From the NCBI RefSeq assembly GCF_024868665.1, contig NC_079908.1, positions 6,350,466-6,414,465 on the forward strand: 64,000 nt of DNA. Direction: 5' to 3'. The position numbers and the translations under genes are program-made. This document shows, one piece after another, positions 12,890-25,033 of this stretch; positions within the stretch are counted from its first letter, which is position 1, and each line of letters opens with the position of its first letter. Source of the stretch: Triplophysa rosa (taxonomy: Eukaryota; Chordata; Actinopteri; Cypriniformes; Nemacheilidae). Below the pieces are notes generated by a model that had not been told where the DNA came from, did not search any database, and worked only from the letters and a program-made list of their open reading frames with translations.

Positions 12890-13222
12890 TGGGCTGGGCC
12901 TCTGTTTCCAGTATTGCTGTAGTGGGTGGTGGGTGTTTGATTGCATCGGCCCTCCACCATTTCTGTCGACCTGGGGGGGGGGTGTTGTATGTAACGTGAA
13001 CATTGCGTTACATACGTGTCCGTCTCGCTAATGCCTTCGCGTTGAGTACATTCGCGTTAATAACGTCCGTCTGTCCGGCCCAAGCGTCCATTCCGGCCCC
13101 ATACATTAGGGGCCCACCTGGAAAAGTTTCGATACTCCAGATGGCCGGCCCGCCCCTGGTCATGGTCGTTGGCCGTCGGTGGGACGGCCATTCTGGACTT
13201 TGACAGAATGTCCTACTGGTCA
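12890..13222 (+). repeat. Dispersed DNA-transposon-like repeat, copy 1
   Basis: It shares long blocks with 39616-39935: CCCTCCACCATTTCTGT, CCGTCTCGCTAATGCC, CATTCGCGTTAATAACG, ATACTCCAGATGGCCGGCCC and CTGGACTTTGACAGAATG. The right end (ACTGGTCAGTCAGCCCC) is roughly inverse to the start of the second copy (CAGGGGCGGACTGG), so a TIR-bearing DNA element is likely. The 66-codon frame here is not a gene. Confidence 0.65.
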
Positions 13223-13254
13223 GTCAGCCCCTTTTCGTGAGCTGTTGATGAGAA

Positions 13255-13442
13255 ATTCAACCCATTCGTAACTATGTTACGAGGTGGCTAATTCGTATGA
13301 ATCCATACAATGTGAATCGTACAAAACTGTACAATTATATATACAAAAGCAATTCTGAGGCCCCTCAACTAACCCCACACCTAAGGCAACGTCACTAAAA
13401 CGTCAGAATTAGCTAGCTCGTAAAATAGTTATGAATTCCAAG
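13255..13442. mobile_element. Foldback MITE (TTACGAGGTGGC type), diverged copy
   Basis: The left half has TTCGTAACTATGTTACGAGG and the right half ends with its rough inverse (CTCGTAAAATAGTTATGAA). A cleaner copy of the same foldback is at 33693-33910. Confidence 0.65.
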
Positions 13443-14617
13443 TGTGATGACATTTTTAGTACTTATAGTCCAACCTGCATTACGAAGGTAGTAGGTGTTT
13501 GTTGGAAGGAGTGTATGCATCATTTGTCTCCTTTGCTACATCTTTAATACTTTCTTCATCATTATATAATAAAATGTCCCATTCTTTTGAAGGATATCCA
13601 CAGGAAGCCTCAAAGAAAACCTGCTTGCAGCTACAGCTCACTAGCAAAAGATTAGTGCCTTTCCTCAAGAAACCTCCTTAGAATATTTTTGAGGACTCTA
13701 AAAAGTATTTTGGTTGTATGTGGTAATTTAATTTAGAATAATGCTTCTGAAAATGGTAAGGTATAGTCACAGGTGACAATAATGTTGCAGTAAATGATAT
13801 TGCTAACAATTTGTCTACTTGATTACTCTCAACAGAAGTGTCTTGAATATTCTACTGATACGTCTGGTGGTGGATGAGCTTGTGCATAAAGAATCCTCTT
13901 GGCATGTACCCAGGTCTTTTAATAATGGAGAACATGTAGCAACTGTTTAAACACGATGGTGCATGGTTTGGTTCTTCTATTTCTCTTTTGTATGCTTGTC
14001 CAGTGTGTCCATCATCTGGCCCTACTATGCCCATCCTCAAAGGCTTTGCCAGTCAACAGCAGCAGCCGGCAAAAGACCCAGATTGACATGACCAGCTCTT
14101 TTCCTGATGTCTTTCAAAAACTTTATGGAGCTGTCAACAGAGCTTTTTGGAAAAGGGTAACACAAGACTTAACTGCAAAAGACTTTTGAAATTTAAGTCT
14201 TGTGTTACCCGCAGCAACAAATCCACCTCATTGTTCGCCTATGTAAAAAAGTAGGCTATGTGCCTTTCCTCTATGCTGCTTTTTCAAAAAGGCGGAAAGT
14301 AAATAAACGCCTGACAGAAATGTGTTTTACTCATGCACAGTACATGGATGTTAGCATGTTCAAACGTTTTAATGTGGATGATCAACTTTTGGAAAACACT
14401 TGGAAAATATAATGTGGAAGAAACTTATTTTCTTAAATGTATCTGTTTGATTGTACTGTAGATGTAGACCCAGTCACTACAGTCACTGACCTTCTAAACT
14501 GCAAAAAACATATTTGTTACTAAGCATTCGTTTCATGTCGGGGGTTTTTTGTAGAAATATCTAACAACGCTTAAATCAGGATACATTTACTCGACAAGGA
14601 AAGAGACCAAAGATATT
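13443..14617. other. Non-coding DNA containing one hairpin
   Basis: No gene recognised. It holds a 17-bp perfect inverted repeat (14155-14171 / 14194-14210) listed separately. The 70-codon frame at 14200-14412 has no domain I recognise. Confidence 0.4.
14155..14210. repeat. 17-bp perfect hairpin
   Basis: Arms GGGTAACACAAGACTTA and TAAGTCTTGTGTTACCC pair perfectly around a 22-base loop. No known RNA family is recognised. It is too short for a typical miRNA precursor stem. Confidence 0.8.
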
Positions 14618-15188
14618 GGGTCTCATTCACTAATTCACGCACATTTTGAACCTCTCACGAAAACTTTCAGCCTAATTCACCACACGTGCGTACGCAATTT
14701 TTTCTTAATTTCATCCTAATGTTATAGTGAATTTGGAGTTTTCTAAATGAGCAGTCGCGTGCACGAGTTAACCATTTGCATAAAACACACCCAGGCCATC
14801 TCCATATTAGGACTCCACCTAACTTTTCCTTTACACTGTCGCCACTTAAAATACTCCAGGCAATCCCATGTGATGCAGTCTACAGACGCACTCGCGCAAG
14901 TAATTCCAAGTGCGCAGTCCTCAAAGTCAGTTCAAACACAATAAAACATATATACTTTTAAACAAACACGCAGTTTACAGAGTTCTCGTTAGCCAGCTGT
15001 AAAAGCGCTGTTACTCAGAGAAACCTCGCAGCTCGAGCGATAGTCTATCGCAGCTTTTCTTACTCTCTCACTGTATATGATGAAATAATTTAAAAATTAA
15101 ATATATATATATTTAATTACGCTTAGATGTATATTTATTTATATATTATTTAAAGTATATAACTAATATCCTAAGATGAAACATACAT

Positions 15189-15246
<58 letters not shown>

Positions 15247-15412
15247 GATTTTTGCGTACGTGTGCTTTCAACTGTTCCTATCTTTTCTCTTATGTTTAGA
15301 ATAAATTTTAGAACGAAAGATTTTGTGAATCATGATTTGTTCTTGAAAACGTTCGTACGCAGGTTTCACACACAAATTTGTGCGTACGCATGATTAGTGA
15401 ATGAGACCCATT
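14615..15412. mobile_element. 792-bp TIR DNA transposon derivative, ATT duplication
   Basis: The element is 14618-15409. The left end GGGTCTCATTCACTAAT and right end ATTAGTGAATGAGACCC are perfect 17-bp inverses, and the 3-bp flank ATT occurs on both sides. GTGCGTACG-type words repeat near both ends. The interior has no transposase, contains a long GA tract and is non-autonomous. A 3-bp duplication suits PIF/Harbinger but ATT is not their usual TTA/TAA, so the superfamily is left open. Confidence 0.8.
15192..15244. repeat. (GA)n microsatellite, 53 bases
   Basis: An uninterrupted GA dinucleotide run inside the 14618-15409 element. The Arg-Glu repeat frame across it is an artefact. Confidence 0.97.
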
Positions 15413-17656
15413 GAGTCTTGTTTTATTGGGTCTCATTTTGAATGGTATTTGTACCACGGGCAGAACTGTGAAACGCTAAGGGGTTAATAAAATATAAGAA
15501 TTAATTAAGTTTATGTTTAAAACAAGCAAGTTTTACCTAAACTCATCATTCAAAATCTTTTTTTAATAAGACTTCTTTTTTTTTGCAGTGTACCCATTTT
15601 GTGTTATGCAGAAATATGAAAGTCATATAAGTTTGTAACATCAAAACAGAATTCACATTTGCGGGTGAACTATACCTTTAAATAAATGCACATTATTTAA
15701 ATACAGTTTAGCATTGTCGACATTGACTTGCTAACCTGGTATGATCACCCTACCAAATAGAAAATGTCTCTTAGATGCTGCAAAATCTGTAAAAAAAACC
15801 TAATTTAACGTTTTATCACAGCGCAACATTGCTTGCTTAAATTGTGCAGTAATGCACTACACTCAGCATTATGTGTTGTTTGTGTCTTTCTATACGATTG
15901 CATGCTGACTGTATAGGTGTAAATGAAATATGTATTCTCTCTAAGTCACTGGAGGAACTACATTTTTCTTCTCTTGCTCTTTAGAAGAACAATAGTAATA
16001 AATCTTGACTGTTTTTGTAGTGCCTGTTGTCCTCATGTGTTTATGCATTACTATATGCATAACACATAATGCTACAATATATTTACACAACTGCTATGAC
16101 TCTTAACTCACCATCAGCTCATTGATGTATGAAAACTTCGCTAATCATTTTAGACATAATGGATGTCATCTTTAAAGTGTACTACGGTAGAAATCCACAG
16201 TGTTGAACATTTGCACATCTGCAGATTATTCTTCAGGTCAGTGACAGAAAGCACATAGTTGCTGGAGTTGGAAGTCTGGTTGCATTGTTATTTATTTGTC
16301 ACACCTGAAAGGACAGAGAAGATGTCCTTTGCCTCGGTTAAACGAGGTGTTATCCCATGGTCGAAGGGACTAAACAAATGGCCGGAATAGTAATGTGTTT
16401 GTTATGCAGTCTATGGAAGTCTTTTCAACCCGCTTGAGATCATTTCTTCACAAAAAATTACACAATATGCTTAGGAACGCATTTCACCTCAAAACCATTC
16501 TATAGAGAATTTTGATTTTGGCAGGTTTGGGTCAAGCAGCTTGTTTTTGACGTTAAAGAGCAACAAACAAATGCACGTTTCTGAAGCGTTGTGGATTGGT
16601 TGCCTCATTTACTAATTGATCTGTCAATTATTGGTCTGATTGCAGCGCGACGCTTTAGTTGCTTTGAGATCGAAAGGCAATGTTCTCTAGAAACTGATTT
16701 GTTACGGACCTCCAAAACTTTGTACTCCCAGTCAATAAGGATCTCAGGCGTGACAAGGAGAGTTCAGGACAGACTAAAATTTAGAAGCTTTACCAACTAA
16801 GATTGGGTCTGTTCTCTTAGCCATAGTCATTTAGCTTGATAAATAGGTTCTGTTTTGATTCCCACCTTTTACTGACTTGACATTACTGTCTTGTAAATGT
16901 TATCCATGCACCTTTTCTTTGAAATAAGTGACGTATTCATTCCTCCAGTGAATCAGTTTTGTGAATCATTTAAACTTCCAATCAGCATAAATCAATCTGT
17001 TTCTATCGCTTCTTGAATCGCTGATATGGAGAATCAGAACGGAGACACAGAGATCATGTTGACCGTGAGGAATCAAGCCTTCCTGTCCTCCTTATTCAGG
17101 CCTGCAGATATACGTAAGAAGCGTGGGACTCCAGAACACCTAACCGCAGTGTGATAGATTCAAGAACTAAACAAAGCTGACTGAAGTTTCATGGTTAGGG
17201 GTCTTTTTATGGACTCTGGGATGGGAACGCCAAGCTCGGTCGTGATCATGGTTTCCATTATGGCTAACATGGCCCTGCAGACTACTCATTCGTCATGGTG
17301 ATGCAGAATGAGCCGAGCGTTACCGACATCAGGCTTGAGCAGGTGGTGGCCATAGAACTCTTCTCCCGAGGCTCAGCAAGTCAGTCAAGGCAGTCAGAAA
17401 AGGTAAGACAAAGTGCCACGCGGCGATGCGCGTTATGCATACATAACTCTAGACTGAAGAATGAAATTCAGCTAAATCTGGGCGATATTATAAGAACAGT
17501 TTACCTAAAACTGTTTTGCACACAGCATTTTGCCATGTTGGTTTTTAATGAAAAAGGAACGTTGTGCCTTTTTGGGTTTGAAATAGCATGAGATGAAATA
17601 CTGATGACTAAATGTTTGTTTTTGGGTGAACTGGTTTTATAATTAACATTCTGGTC
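15413..17656. other. No gene seen
   Basis: Non-repetitive DNA with only short open frames. Shortly after the previous element a second GGGTCTCATT occurs at about 15429, perhaps the relic of another end of that family. The segment 17041-17420 has balanced composition and may be conserved non-coding. Confidence 0.35.
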
Positions 17657-17745
17657 TTAAAGGGACAGTTTACCCAAAAATAAAAAATCACTCATCTTTT
17701 ACTCTCATGTTAGAGATTGACAGCATTCGTATTCTTTGTGTGTAA
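17657..17745 (+). mobile_element. TTAA MITE left-end fragment
   Basis: TTAAAGGGACAGTTTACCC followed by CTCATCTTTTACTCTCATG resembles the left end of the palindromic TTAA MITE at 28845. An inverse end, AAACTGTCCCTTTAA, occurs at 19580-19594. Confidence 0.55.
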
Positions 17746-18049
17746 AAAACAACACGATCAACATGGAACATTTCCCCTTTAAAATAAGAAACACAGGCAT
17801 ATTATTGCTGAGAAAATAATAACTCGATTGTAGATCAATGACTTTTTGTACATAATTTATATTGTAATAAAATATGTAAAAAAAAGTGTGTTACGCTTAA
17901 CAGTATGTACCAGATTAGAATTTAATTGTGAAATAAAAGTGATCCAGTGATGGAACAGTAAGGGTTACCAGGTCAAAAACGACCAAACAATGAAACATAT
18001 CTAGATTTTTATTTATTTTAGCTCATTTCAATCCTTACCTAATATTACA

Positions 18050-18383
18050 ACAGTAAGTCATCCTGATGCCCCTTGGAGGTTTGTTGAAGCCCCCTTAGGG
18101 GCCGTTTACATTTTACGTCTACAACGTGCAGAAAACATGAGCTGTGCCGCACCGCTTTCTTCATTTTTCAAAGCGCTCGGGAGCTTGCTTGTGTCTCCAT
18201 CTTTGTTTAACTTTTCTATGTTGTTTCAGAAAGGTGAAGCTGATTGGTTGATTCTTGTCACGTGACCTGCGGTTCTCTTGCGGCATTCTAAAAAATGACG
18301 CTCCCTATTTGAGTGCGCTTGCCGCGTGTAAAAAAACGAACCTGCGCACTTAGTGGGTCCCGGTCCCTGGTTGAGAAGCACTG
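18050..18383. mobile_element. hAT-like repeat, right end
   Basis: It terminates at 18383 with CCCTGGTTGAGAAGCACTG, whose inverse starts CAGTGCTTCTCAACC, a typical fish hAT-like terminus. A clear left terminus was not found, so this is probably a truncated copy. Confidence 0.45.
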
Positions 18384-18456
18384 CTCTATACAGTATTTTG
18401 GTTATTAAAGCATTCATTACAAAATATAAAACTAAATAGAATATGGCTTCCGATAT

Positions 18457-18479
18457 ATACATATATATATATATATATA
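18457..18479. repeat. (AT)n microsatellite
   Basis: An uninterrupted AT dinucleotide run. Confidence 0.9.
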
Positions 18480-20983
18480 CAAAGACACTTTTCTACATTA
18501 CCTCCTCACCTCTAACACATAGAAATAAAGTTCTTTATTATTTTACTTCCCGTAGGTTGACACTGTGAAACTCTAGTAGCTTTTTAGCTTCATCGGAGGC
18601 TCAGGAGACTGGCTGATGGGTACACACCAGCGGCTCCTGGCAGGTCACGGTTTGTACATGGATGATACCCAAGCTGTGCTGACTCCAGAAGAGTCTGATT
18701 CCTGTGGTGACATGGCCTCCAGGTTAACTCTCCCCTTTGAGTCTTGCAGAGTGCGGGACACTTTGTTTCCTCAGGATTTTATGCACCTGGCAGCAAGTGG
18801 CCCAAATAACGTGGCTCTCGTTCACTGCTTTGAGCAATGAAACAGACTCTGGCTGTAATTGAGTAGCTGTCTGATGGAGGGAAGAGCATCTTCTTGAGCT
18901 GAATTTAAACGAGGTGCGTCAAACAGAAACTAAAGGGGAAGTACGAGTTTTGAAAGACACAAAACAACCGAGAACTTTGGCAAGATTAAAACTGCGACAG
19001 ATGTTTTACTTTAGTGACCATATTGTGATCGCTGGGACATTTATTATTTCTTTACCTGCCATTGACGTCATTTACCATTATTTATGACACAATGCTTCCT
19101 TGCCATTGATGAATATGAAGTGTTTGCATATTTATTTAACAAAAAATCCACACATGATCCGCCATGAAAGTTTTGCAAATATGATAAAAAATGATTATGA
19201 TTGAAATATGAATAAAAATACAATTAATAAAAATAACCAATACAAACAATTTATAAACAATTAATTAAAACATTATTAATAGTAAAAAAGCTATTATAAT
19301 TAATAAAGAAAGTTTATAAATATATTTTATAAAATTATTAATTATATAAATATAATAAATATAAAAACTTTATACCTAGTCTTTTGTAGACATGCAAAAT
19401 AGCCTATTTGTTTATAAAGCAGAAACAATTGGAAATCATTATTTGGTAAAACATTTGTTTTATCATTTGTTATTGCATACATTCACATTTACTGTGTCAT
19501 GACAAACACGCCAATGACATTTGACTTCAGCGATGTTGCATGAAGCATTTTGATGATGACACAATTTTCTATGTTGGATAAACTGTCCCTTTAATAAATA
19601 TATTAATGTCTATAACAACATATAAGAGATTTTAGTAGTTTAAGGCATCAAAATGGCGCCTATTTCTCTCTTTTAATTTCAACCTAATCCTGCAGCACCA
19701 CATTTGCATGTTCTTATCCCGTGTCAATATTATGAATAGGTTCAGATGTGTAAAATGACCTTTTACCAGCCGCTTATATTCTCTCTCCTCAGGTAGATTT
19801 ACAGCCAGCCGGCTGCTCTGCGACGTATTGTGATTTAGTCAGCTGTTTTCTCTAACCCTGCTCTTCTTGACCTGCTTATCCAGCATTATTCGGCCCTCAT
19901 CTCGGCCCAAAATGAGAGTGTCTCGTGTCGACCTGAATCCATCAAGCCGGGGCCCGGGCCTCTTATTGCACGGAAGGAGAATAAGGCATTTCATAAAGAA
20001 AACAGGGTGAGGAAAGATAGAGCGCGAGGTAAGGTCCGACACGGTAGGTGCGATGCCACGGATAAGAGAAAAATGACGCAGCGCTGGCAAGAAAGAGAGA
20101 GACAGAATTTTCTGATAAGAGCGCAGAGAGCTGAAGGTAATAAATGGAGGTGCGCTGAAAGGTTGGACAGTGAGTGTGGAAATGTAAAAGCGAACGTATG
20201 AAGGGGAAAACTTCTTCAAACCGGGGAAATGAAAGCAGAGGGGTAGGAAGTTACAAATGTTTGTTCTCGAGAGGTGGATGGATGCCACGTCAGGTTTAAA
20301 TTTGCCATGTTGCAAGAAACCACATTGAGCTTTGGATGCGCGAGTGGGAGGAGATTTGCTCTGTTTTGTGAACTGACTGAGTTTGTATGACAGCAATAAG
20401 CAGTCACACACCGGGAGTACAAGGGTGCTGTGCCGAGTGTCCAATTCCATAAATCGTTCCTCACTGTTCCATCCTCATTCATGCCGACTGAAGGAACAAT
20501 GGGGTTTTTATTGTTTGTCCGACTGTGTGCCTAGACGCCGCTGACAGAGACATCTACCCCGCGACCCATGAAGGGCAAATAGAGCCCAAAATGAAACGTA
20601 CAAACAAGTACACACACCTGCGCCCACAAACAAAGGTTTGAAGGACAGAGGATTGATGACGTTTTGACAGCCTGGCTTGTGTGCTGTAGTCATTACTGAC
20701 CTGTACGATAAATCTGTAAGTGCACTCACCCTTACAAACACTGCTGATGTGATCCAACACAAATACAAGTAGACATTGCAACTCACTCAAAATCTCACAT
20801 GAACCCATTGACTTAGATTTGGGAGGACACATATCGACACTGTAAAAAAGCCTTTGAGAGAACAAAATGAAACTTTCTCTCTTATTTGTCATGCCCACAC
20901 TGCCCTAGACCTTTCATGAATATGCTATATAATTTAAGTAGAGGCACACACTTTTTTGTTGTTGTGACATCTATTGCAGTCAA
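18480..20983. other. Single-copy DNA, AT-rich patch, long chance frame
   Basis: 19195-19375 is very AT-rich (AATTAATAAA words). 19839-20450 on the minus strand is open for 203 codons but serine/leucine/phenylalanine-rich with no domain; the purine-rich plus strand (AGAGAAAGAGAG words) explains the lack of stops. No gene called. 19700-20500 may be conserved non-coding. Confidence 0.4.
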
Positions 20984-21529
20984 CCTGGTCTCATAGGAAA
21001 TACGTACCTCTGTACACTCTTTGCAGCGCCACAAAATACGTACCATCAGGTACATATTGCAACCCGTTTATTATTTAGGTTTATTTCGTATGCACAATTT
21101 GTGTGGTGTTTACATTAGCCCGTTGTCGTACAAAAACGGCGTTTTTAAATGAAAACGATCCTCCTTTATACTCCCGTTTCCAAATGCGTTTTAGAAAATA
21201 ATCTGCGTTTCCACTACACTACCGAAAATGCATGTCACATCACCATTCAGACACGCTGGGCATGCGCACATAAATGTAAACAGTTGTATTGGCATAAGTT
21301 GGTTGTTGACGACAGTTGGTTATAGTCACAGACCGACCAGTACGAAATGACATCGCTGAGTAAAAGCATACGGCTCTCGATTCTCTCTCGCGTTGCTGTA
21401 ATGTCACTGTGTCAATCCGTGTATGCAGCGCAGCTGGAAGTTAAACATGCCTGTAGTTTACACGGTCGCTGCGAGGCTGGTCATTGTTGCCTAAAGTGCA
21501 GTTTATACTCGAACGTAATCGTTGTCCGT

Positions 21530-22026
21530 GTCGACAGGCAATGACCACTAGGCGTCAGTGTCCACGCGCGTGTTGCTTGTGTGTAACCAAGACAACAAGA
21601 GCCGACGAAGAAGCAGCTCGTTTGAGAAGCATTAGCAGTGATAGCTAGTAAACAGTCACTTTTGTTGCAGATTTGAGATGTTTAATACAGAAGCACAACT
21701 ATTTTACTTAGATAATTCATTCAGAAATGCGTTTGAGTAAACATGACTCTATCGCAAAGTTTTTTGACCTGAGGGAGGGGTTCAAACAGACCAATCCCAG
21801 CGCTTGCGGTCCGCATAGGGCCCACGTTGAGTTGACGCGTTGTTACATTTTTGGAGAGGTGCAAGCTGGATTTATACTAGAGCGTCGGACCTACGCCGTA
21901 GCCTACGCAGAGCCGCATACCCTACGCCGTAGCCTGATGTGCACCTCTCCAAAAACGTAACAACGTGTCAACTGGACATGTAACACACACGTGGACACTG
22001 ACGCCTAGTGGTCATTGCCTGTCGAC
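21530..22026. repeat. 37-bp perfect inverted repeat (middle tier)
   Basis: 21530-21566 (GTCGACAGGCAATGACCAC... to TCCACG) is perfectly inverted at 21990-22026. The similarity continues outward through CAGTTTATACTCGA on both sides. It lies inside the larger foldback and encloses a smaller one. Confidence 0.9.
21831..21972. repeat. 33-bp inverted repeat with ACGCCGTAGCC loop (inner tier)
   Basis: 21831-21863 (GTTGACGCGTTGTTAC...GGAGAGGTGCA) is inverted at 21940-21972 with two mismatches. The loop carries two copies of CTACGCCGTAGCCT, itself partly palindromic. This matches small fish MITEs built around GCGTAGGCTACGG words. Confidence 0.85.
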
Positions 22027-22616
22027 GCAGACACCGACGTTGAAGTATAAATGAAAACCGACACGTAGGCTATAGAGGCTACAGCGTTGGTCCGACGCTC
22101 GAGTATAAACTGCGCTTAACTCCGTGTCTACACCTGACATGACAGGCGCAACGCAACATGACAATCTGCTTGTTCTAAATGGGTTTGTCGCGTTGCACCG
22201 GCGCATCCAGTGTGGACAAAATTTGAAATTATAATGGGTTCTAATGCGTTTCTAATGTCTTGTCTGTCGCGTCGCGCCTGTCACATCCGGTGAAGACACA
22301 GTGTAGTGGCTCAGATGACAGAGGCTTAACGAATCAGGGAAGTAAACGCAATGATACTGATGACCCAATCAGTAAGCGAATGTGGGCAACCACTCCTGCG
22401 TATTCCTCTAAAGTCTCCGTTTTCGTCCGTTTACACAGACACGCGACCACAGCGTTTTCAAACTAAAACGGGGTCTGCAGTGTTTCCAAAAGTCTCTGTT
22501 TTCGGGGGTCGAAAACGCAAGATCAGTGTAAACGCCAGGCGTAACCTTAGCACAAGGTATGCATTTTTAAATGAACACGCAGTAGTATAAACGCCGCCTT
22601 AGATGTATTTGAGCGC

Positions 22617-22770
22617 CAGTGGTGATCGGTGCCTCCTCTTCAGGGAAGCAGGAATTCAGCGCTTAACGTGAACTTATTTGCATCACGTCAAAATACGTGC
22701 CTGCTGCGGACGCGTCGAAAGGGTTTATGATAAAAGAGACGCTCGCGTGTGCTAGATACTCGCTTAGTCT
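22617..22770 (+). mobile_element. hAT MITE fragment related to 30602-30974
   Basis: It starts CAGTGGTGATCGGTGCCTCC and shares GTCAAAATACGTGCCTGCTG, GCGTCGAAAGGGTTT and GAGACGCTCGCGTGTGCTAG with the intact copy at 30602-30974. Only the left part is clear. Confidence 0.65.
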
Positions 22771-23333
22771 CATAATCAGAGCCAGTAATGCAAATCCTCC
22801 CTAAAAACATAAGAAAACTTAGAGTCAAAAAAGAGATGTTCGGTTGTTTCCACGCTAGCTCACGTTATGAAATGGCATTGGCTGTCCCGCTCTGATTGCA
22901 TCACGCGCTAACCTTGAGCATACAGTTTAATAAAACACGACTGGGTGCATCCCTGGAGCATGATCGTCAGTGATTAAAACCTGCTGTGCTCACTTAACGA
23001 TATCATACAGCTTTAGAAGACTCGAAACGCAACCTGTTTGTAATGCTTTTATACTGTTCTTGGTCTGTTTTTGCAATAAATAACCGTGTCTGACTTTATG
23101 GTAGGAGTGGGGGTTGGTGCTCTAAAATATCTACTGAAGTACAAATAATAAGTATTTATAAAATCATTTTGGAGGCAAATCGTGACACTGACACGCATTC
23201 TGTAGTGGACCAATACAGTTCTTCTCTTTAGCACCCCCAGTGGACTTTTCTGTCTCAAAACTGTAGCAATATGGTATGTATTTTGTGGCGCTGCAAAAAG
23301 TGTACAGAGGTACGTATTTTCTATGAGACCAGT

Positions 23334-25033
23334 GTATGTTAGATAAACGATATCATAAAATTAAAGTAGTATGAAAGAGGTGTTTATCAAAAAAGACAAA
23401 TTTGCATTTTAACCAACATTTGTCCCACATCAAGCCCATACTTTGTTGTTATTGATTTTTTGTTATTTTGTATATTTTCATGATTATTTAGTTATTGCTG
23501 TAATCCACATTTTGGTCACAGGGATGCAAAAATAAAAAAACAACTCATAACAAATAAAAGGAATCGAAAATGCATTCTTAAAATGCTGTGTTGTCCATGT
23601 TTGGGTGAAATATAAACATTTTCTTGGTTATTTTTTATTTTTGTAAAAGAGTTCAAATAATATATTTGAATAAAATATAATAGCCTAAATTAAAAATAGT
23701 GGTCCAATGTAATGGGGTAGGCCCAAGTTCACCGTGACCATCATAGGACAAGTGGGTTCAAATAAAAAAGTAAAATAAAATATTATTTTATAATATACAT
23801 AAAACATGAAACAATTCAATATAATCAAACGTTTTACCTCCTGACAGCAATTAGTTGTAAGAGTTTATATGAATATACAGTATAATAAATTATTATGTAT
23901 ATGTTATATCTTGTTTTATGTAAAATGCCCTCCACTACTGTGAATAAATGTAAATCATTGTGTACATCTTTGCAGTGTGACAGATTTACATTATCTGCAA
24001 ATCACTGATAAAAGAAGCTTATTTAATTAGAGCACTTATTATTCGAATCAAATGGCACCATTAATCCACTTCATGGATTAAGGCATCAAACTTTCCAAAG
24101 ATAACAAACACGCCATAATATTGAAACTCTCAAATGTGGAAGCACGTATTAGTCACACAGCTTCAAAGCTCAGCACTCAACTGTCTCTTCCTGTTTGCGT
24201 GTTCATTCTGTGCTCACAATGATTCTTTAGGGTTTAAACAAAGCCCAGCATTAGAACAAAATCAACGGATCCTATCTCCTCCTTATCAAGGAACTATAGA
24301 AAATAATCTGTGATCTTTCTCTTGCCATGCATAAATCTAGATTAAGATAAAAATCATATGACATGTTGAGGAGCTCCAGTGTTTCAGATGCACTGCTCCT
24401 TTTTATCAGACTCTGACACAAGGAGACGTGGAGATGCATTGGTTTCTCCAAGAAACAGTGTAAGAGTGGATGTCACAAGACTTTCTGATATCAGCAATCA
24501 GAAATGTGTTTTGTTGGTAAAACAAAGCATTGCGAAACTAGCTCTACTATGGACACATTTAAGGCACTATACAAGTAATGTTTTAAGGTTAACTTCCTGT
24601 GGGAAAGTTTTGTGTGAAGGGGGCGACAGTAGAAGTAACTCATGTAGCAGAAGTATTGAAGACAACATATGAATATAACGTTTTTTAAAGTATCCGGGGA
24701 ACTATTTTAGAGGTCATAGCCTTCCAAAACACAAGTTACTCTTAATCTGAAGTATTCAATCTACACTTAGCTACACAAGAAGTAGTCTCTGCGTCATACA
24801 GCAACCCCCCCCCCGGACTGCTCACAATCGGACCATTTTAAAAATATAGCACACGAAGCTAGAAGGTACTTTCTGGCAAGCTTTAATCTGAAAATCTTTC
24901 ATTTTTGGGGTAAACATACAGGGATTTTTTATCGGTAAAACGGGAAGTTGTGATTAAAAGGTACAGAACTGATACAACAAGTGCTTTGGAGTATGAGATA
25001 ACCACTGGATTTGTTCAAGTTTTCAAGGCACTT
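23334..25033. other. No gene seen; possible conserved non-coding DNA
   Basis: AT-rich DNA to about 23930. Then 23940-24370 is non-repetitive, rich in homeodomain-type words (TTAATTAGAG, CATTAATCC) and could be a regulatory element; inference only. A 9-C tract lies at about 24807. Confidence 0.35.

Larger units (their letters stand above)
20985..23333. mobile_element. 2.35-kb composite foldback element with ~65-bp TIRs
   Basis: The left terminus (20985-21052: CTGGTCTCATAG, TACGTACCTCTGTACACT, TTGCAGCGCCACAAAATACG) is repeated inverted at 23266-23333 with only a few mismatches over ~65 bp. Inside lie further nested inverted repeats (listed separately) and a second copy of the hAT MITE end seen at 30602. 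No transposase frame is visible and no clear target duplication was found. It is most likely a non-autonomous element that has itself taken insertions. Confidence 0.75.

Noticed and set aside
15190..15393. Arg-Glu repeat protein frame
   Set aside because: It is the translation of the GA microsatellite.
19839..20450. 203-codon minus-strand open frame
   Set aside because: No domain, low-complexity Ser/Leu/Phe-rich composition explained by the purine-rich plus strand, and no splice or start evidence.
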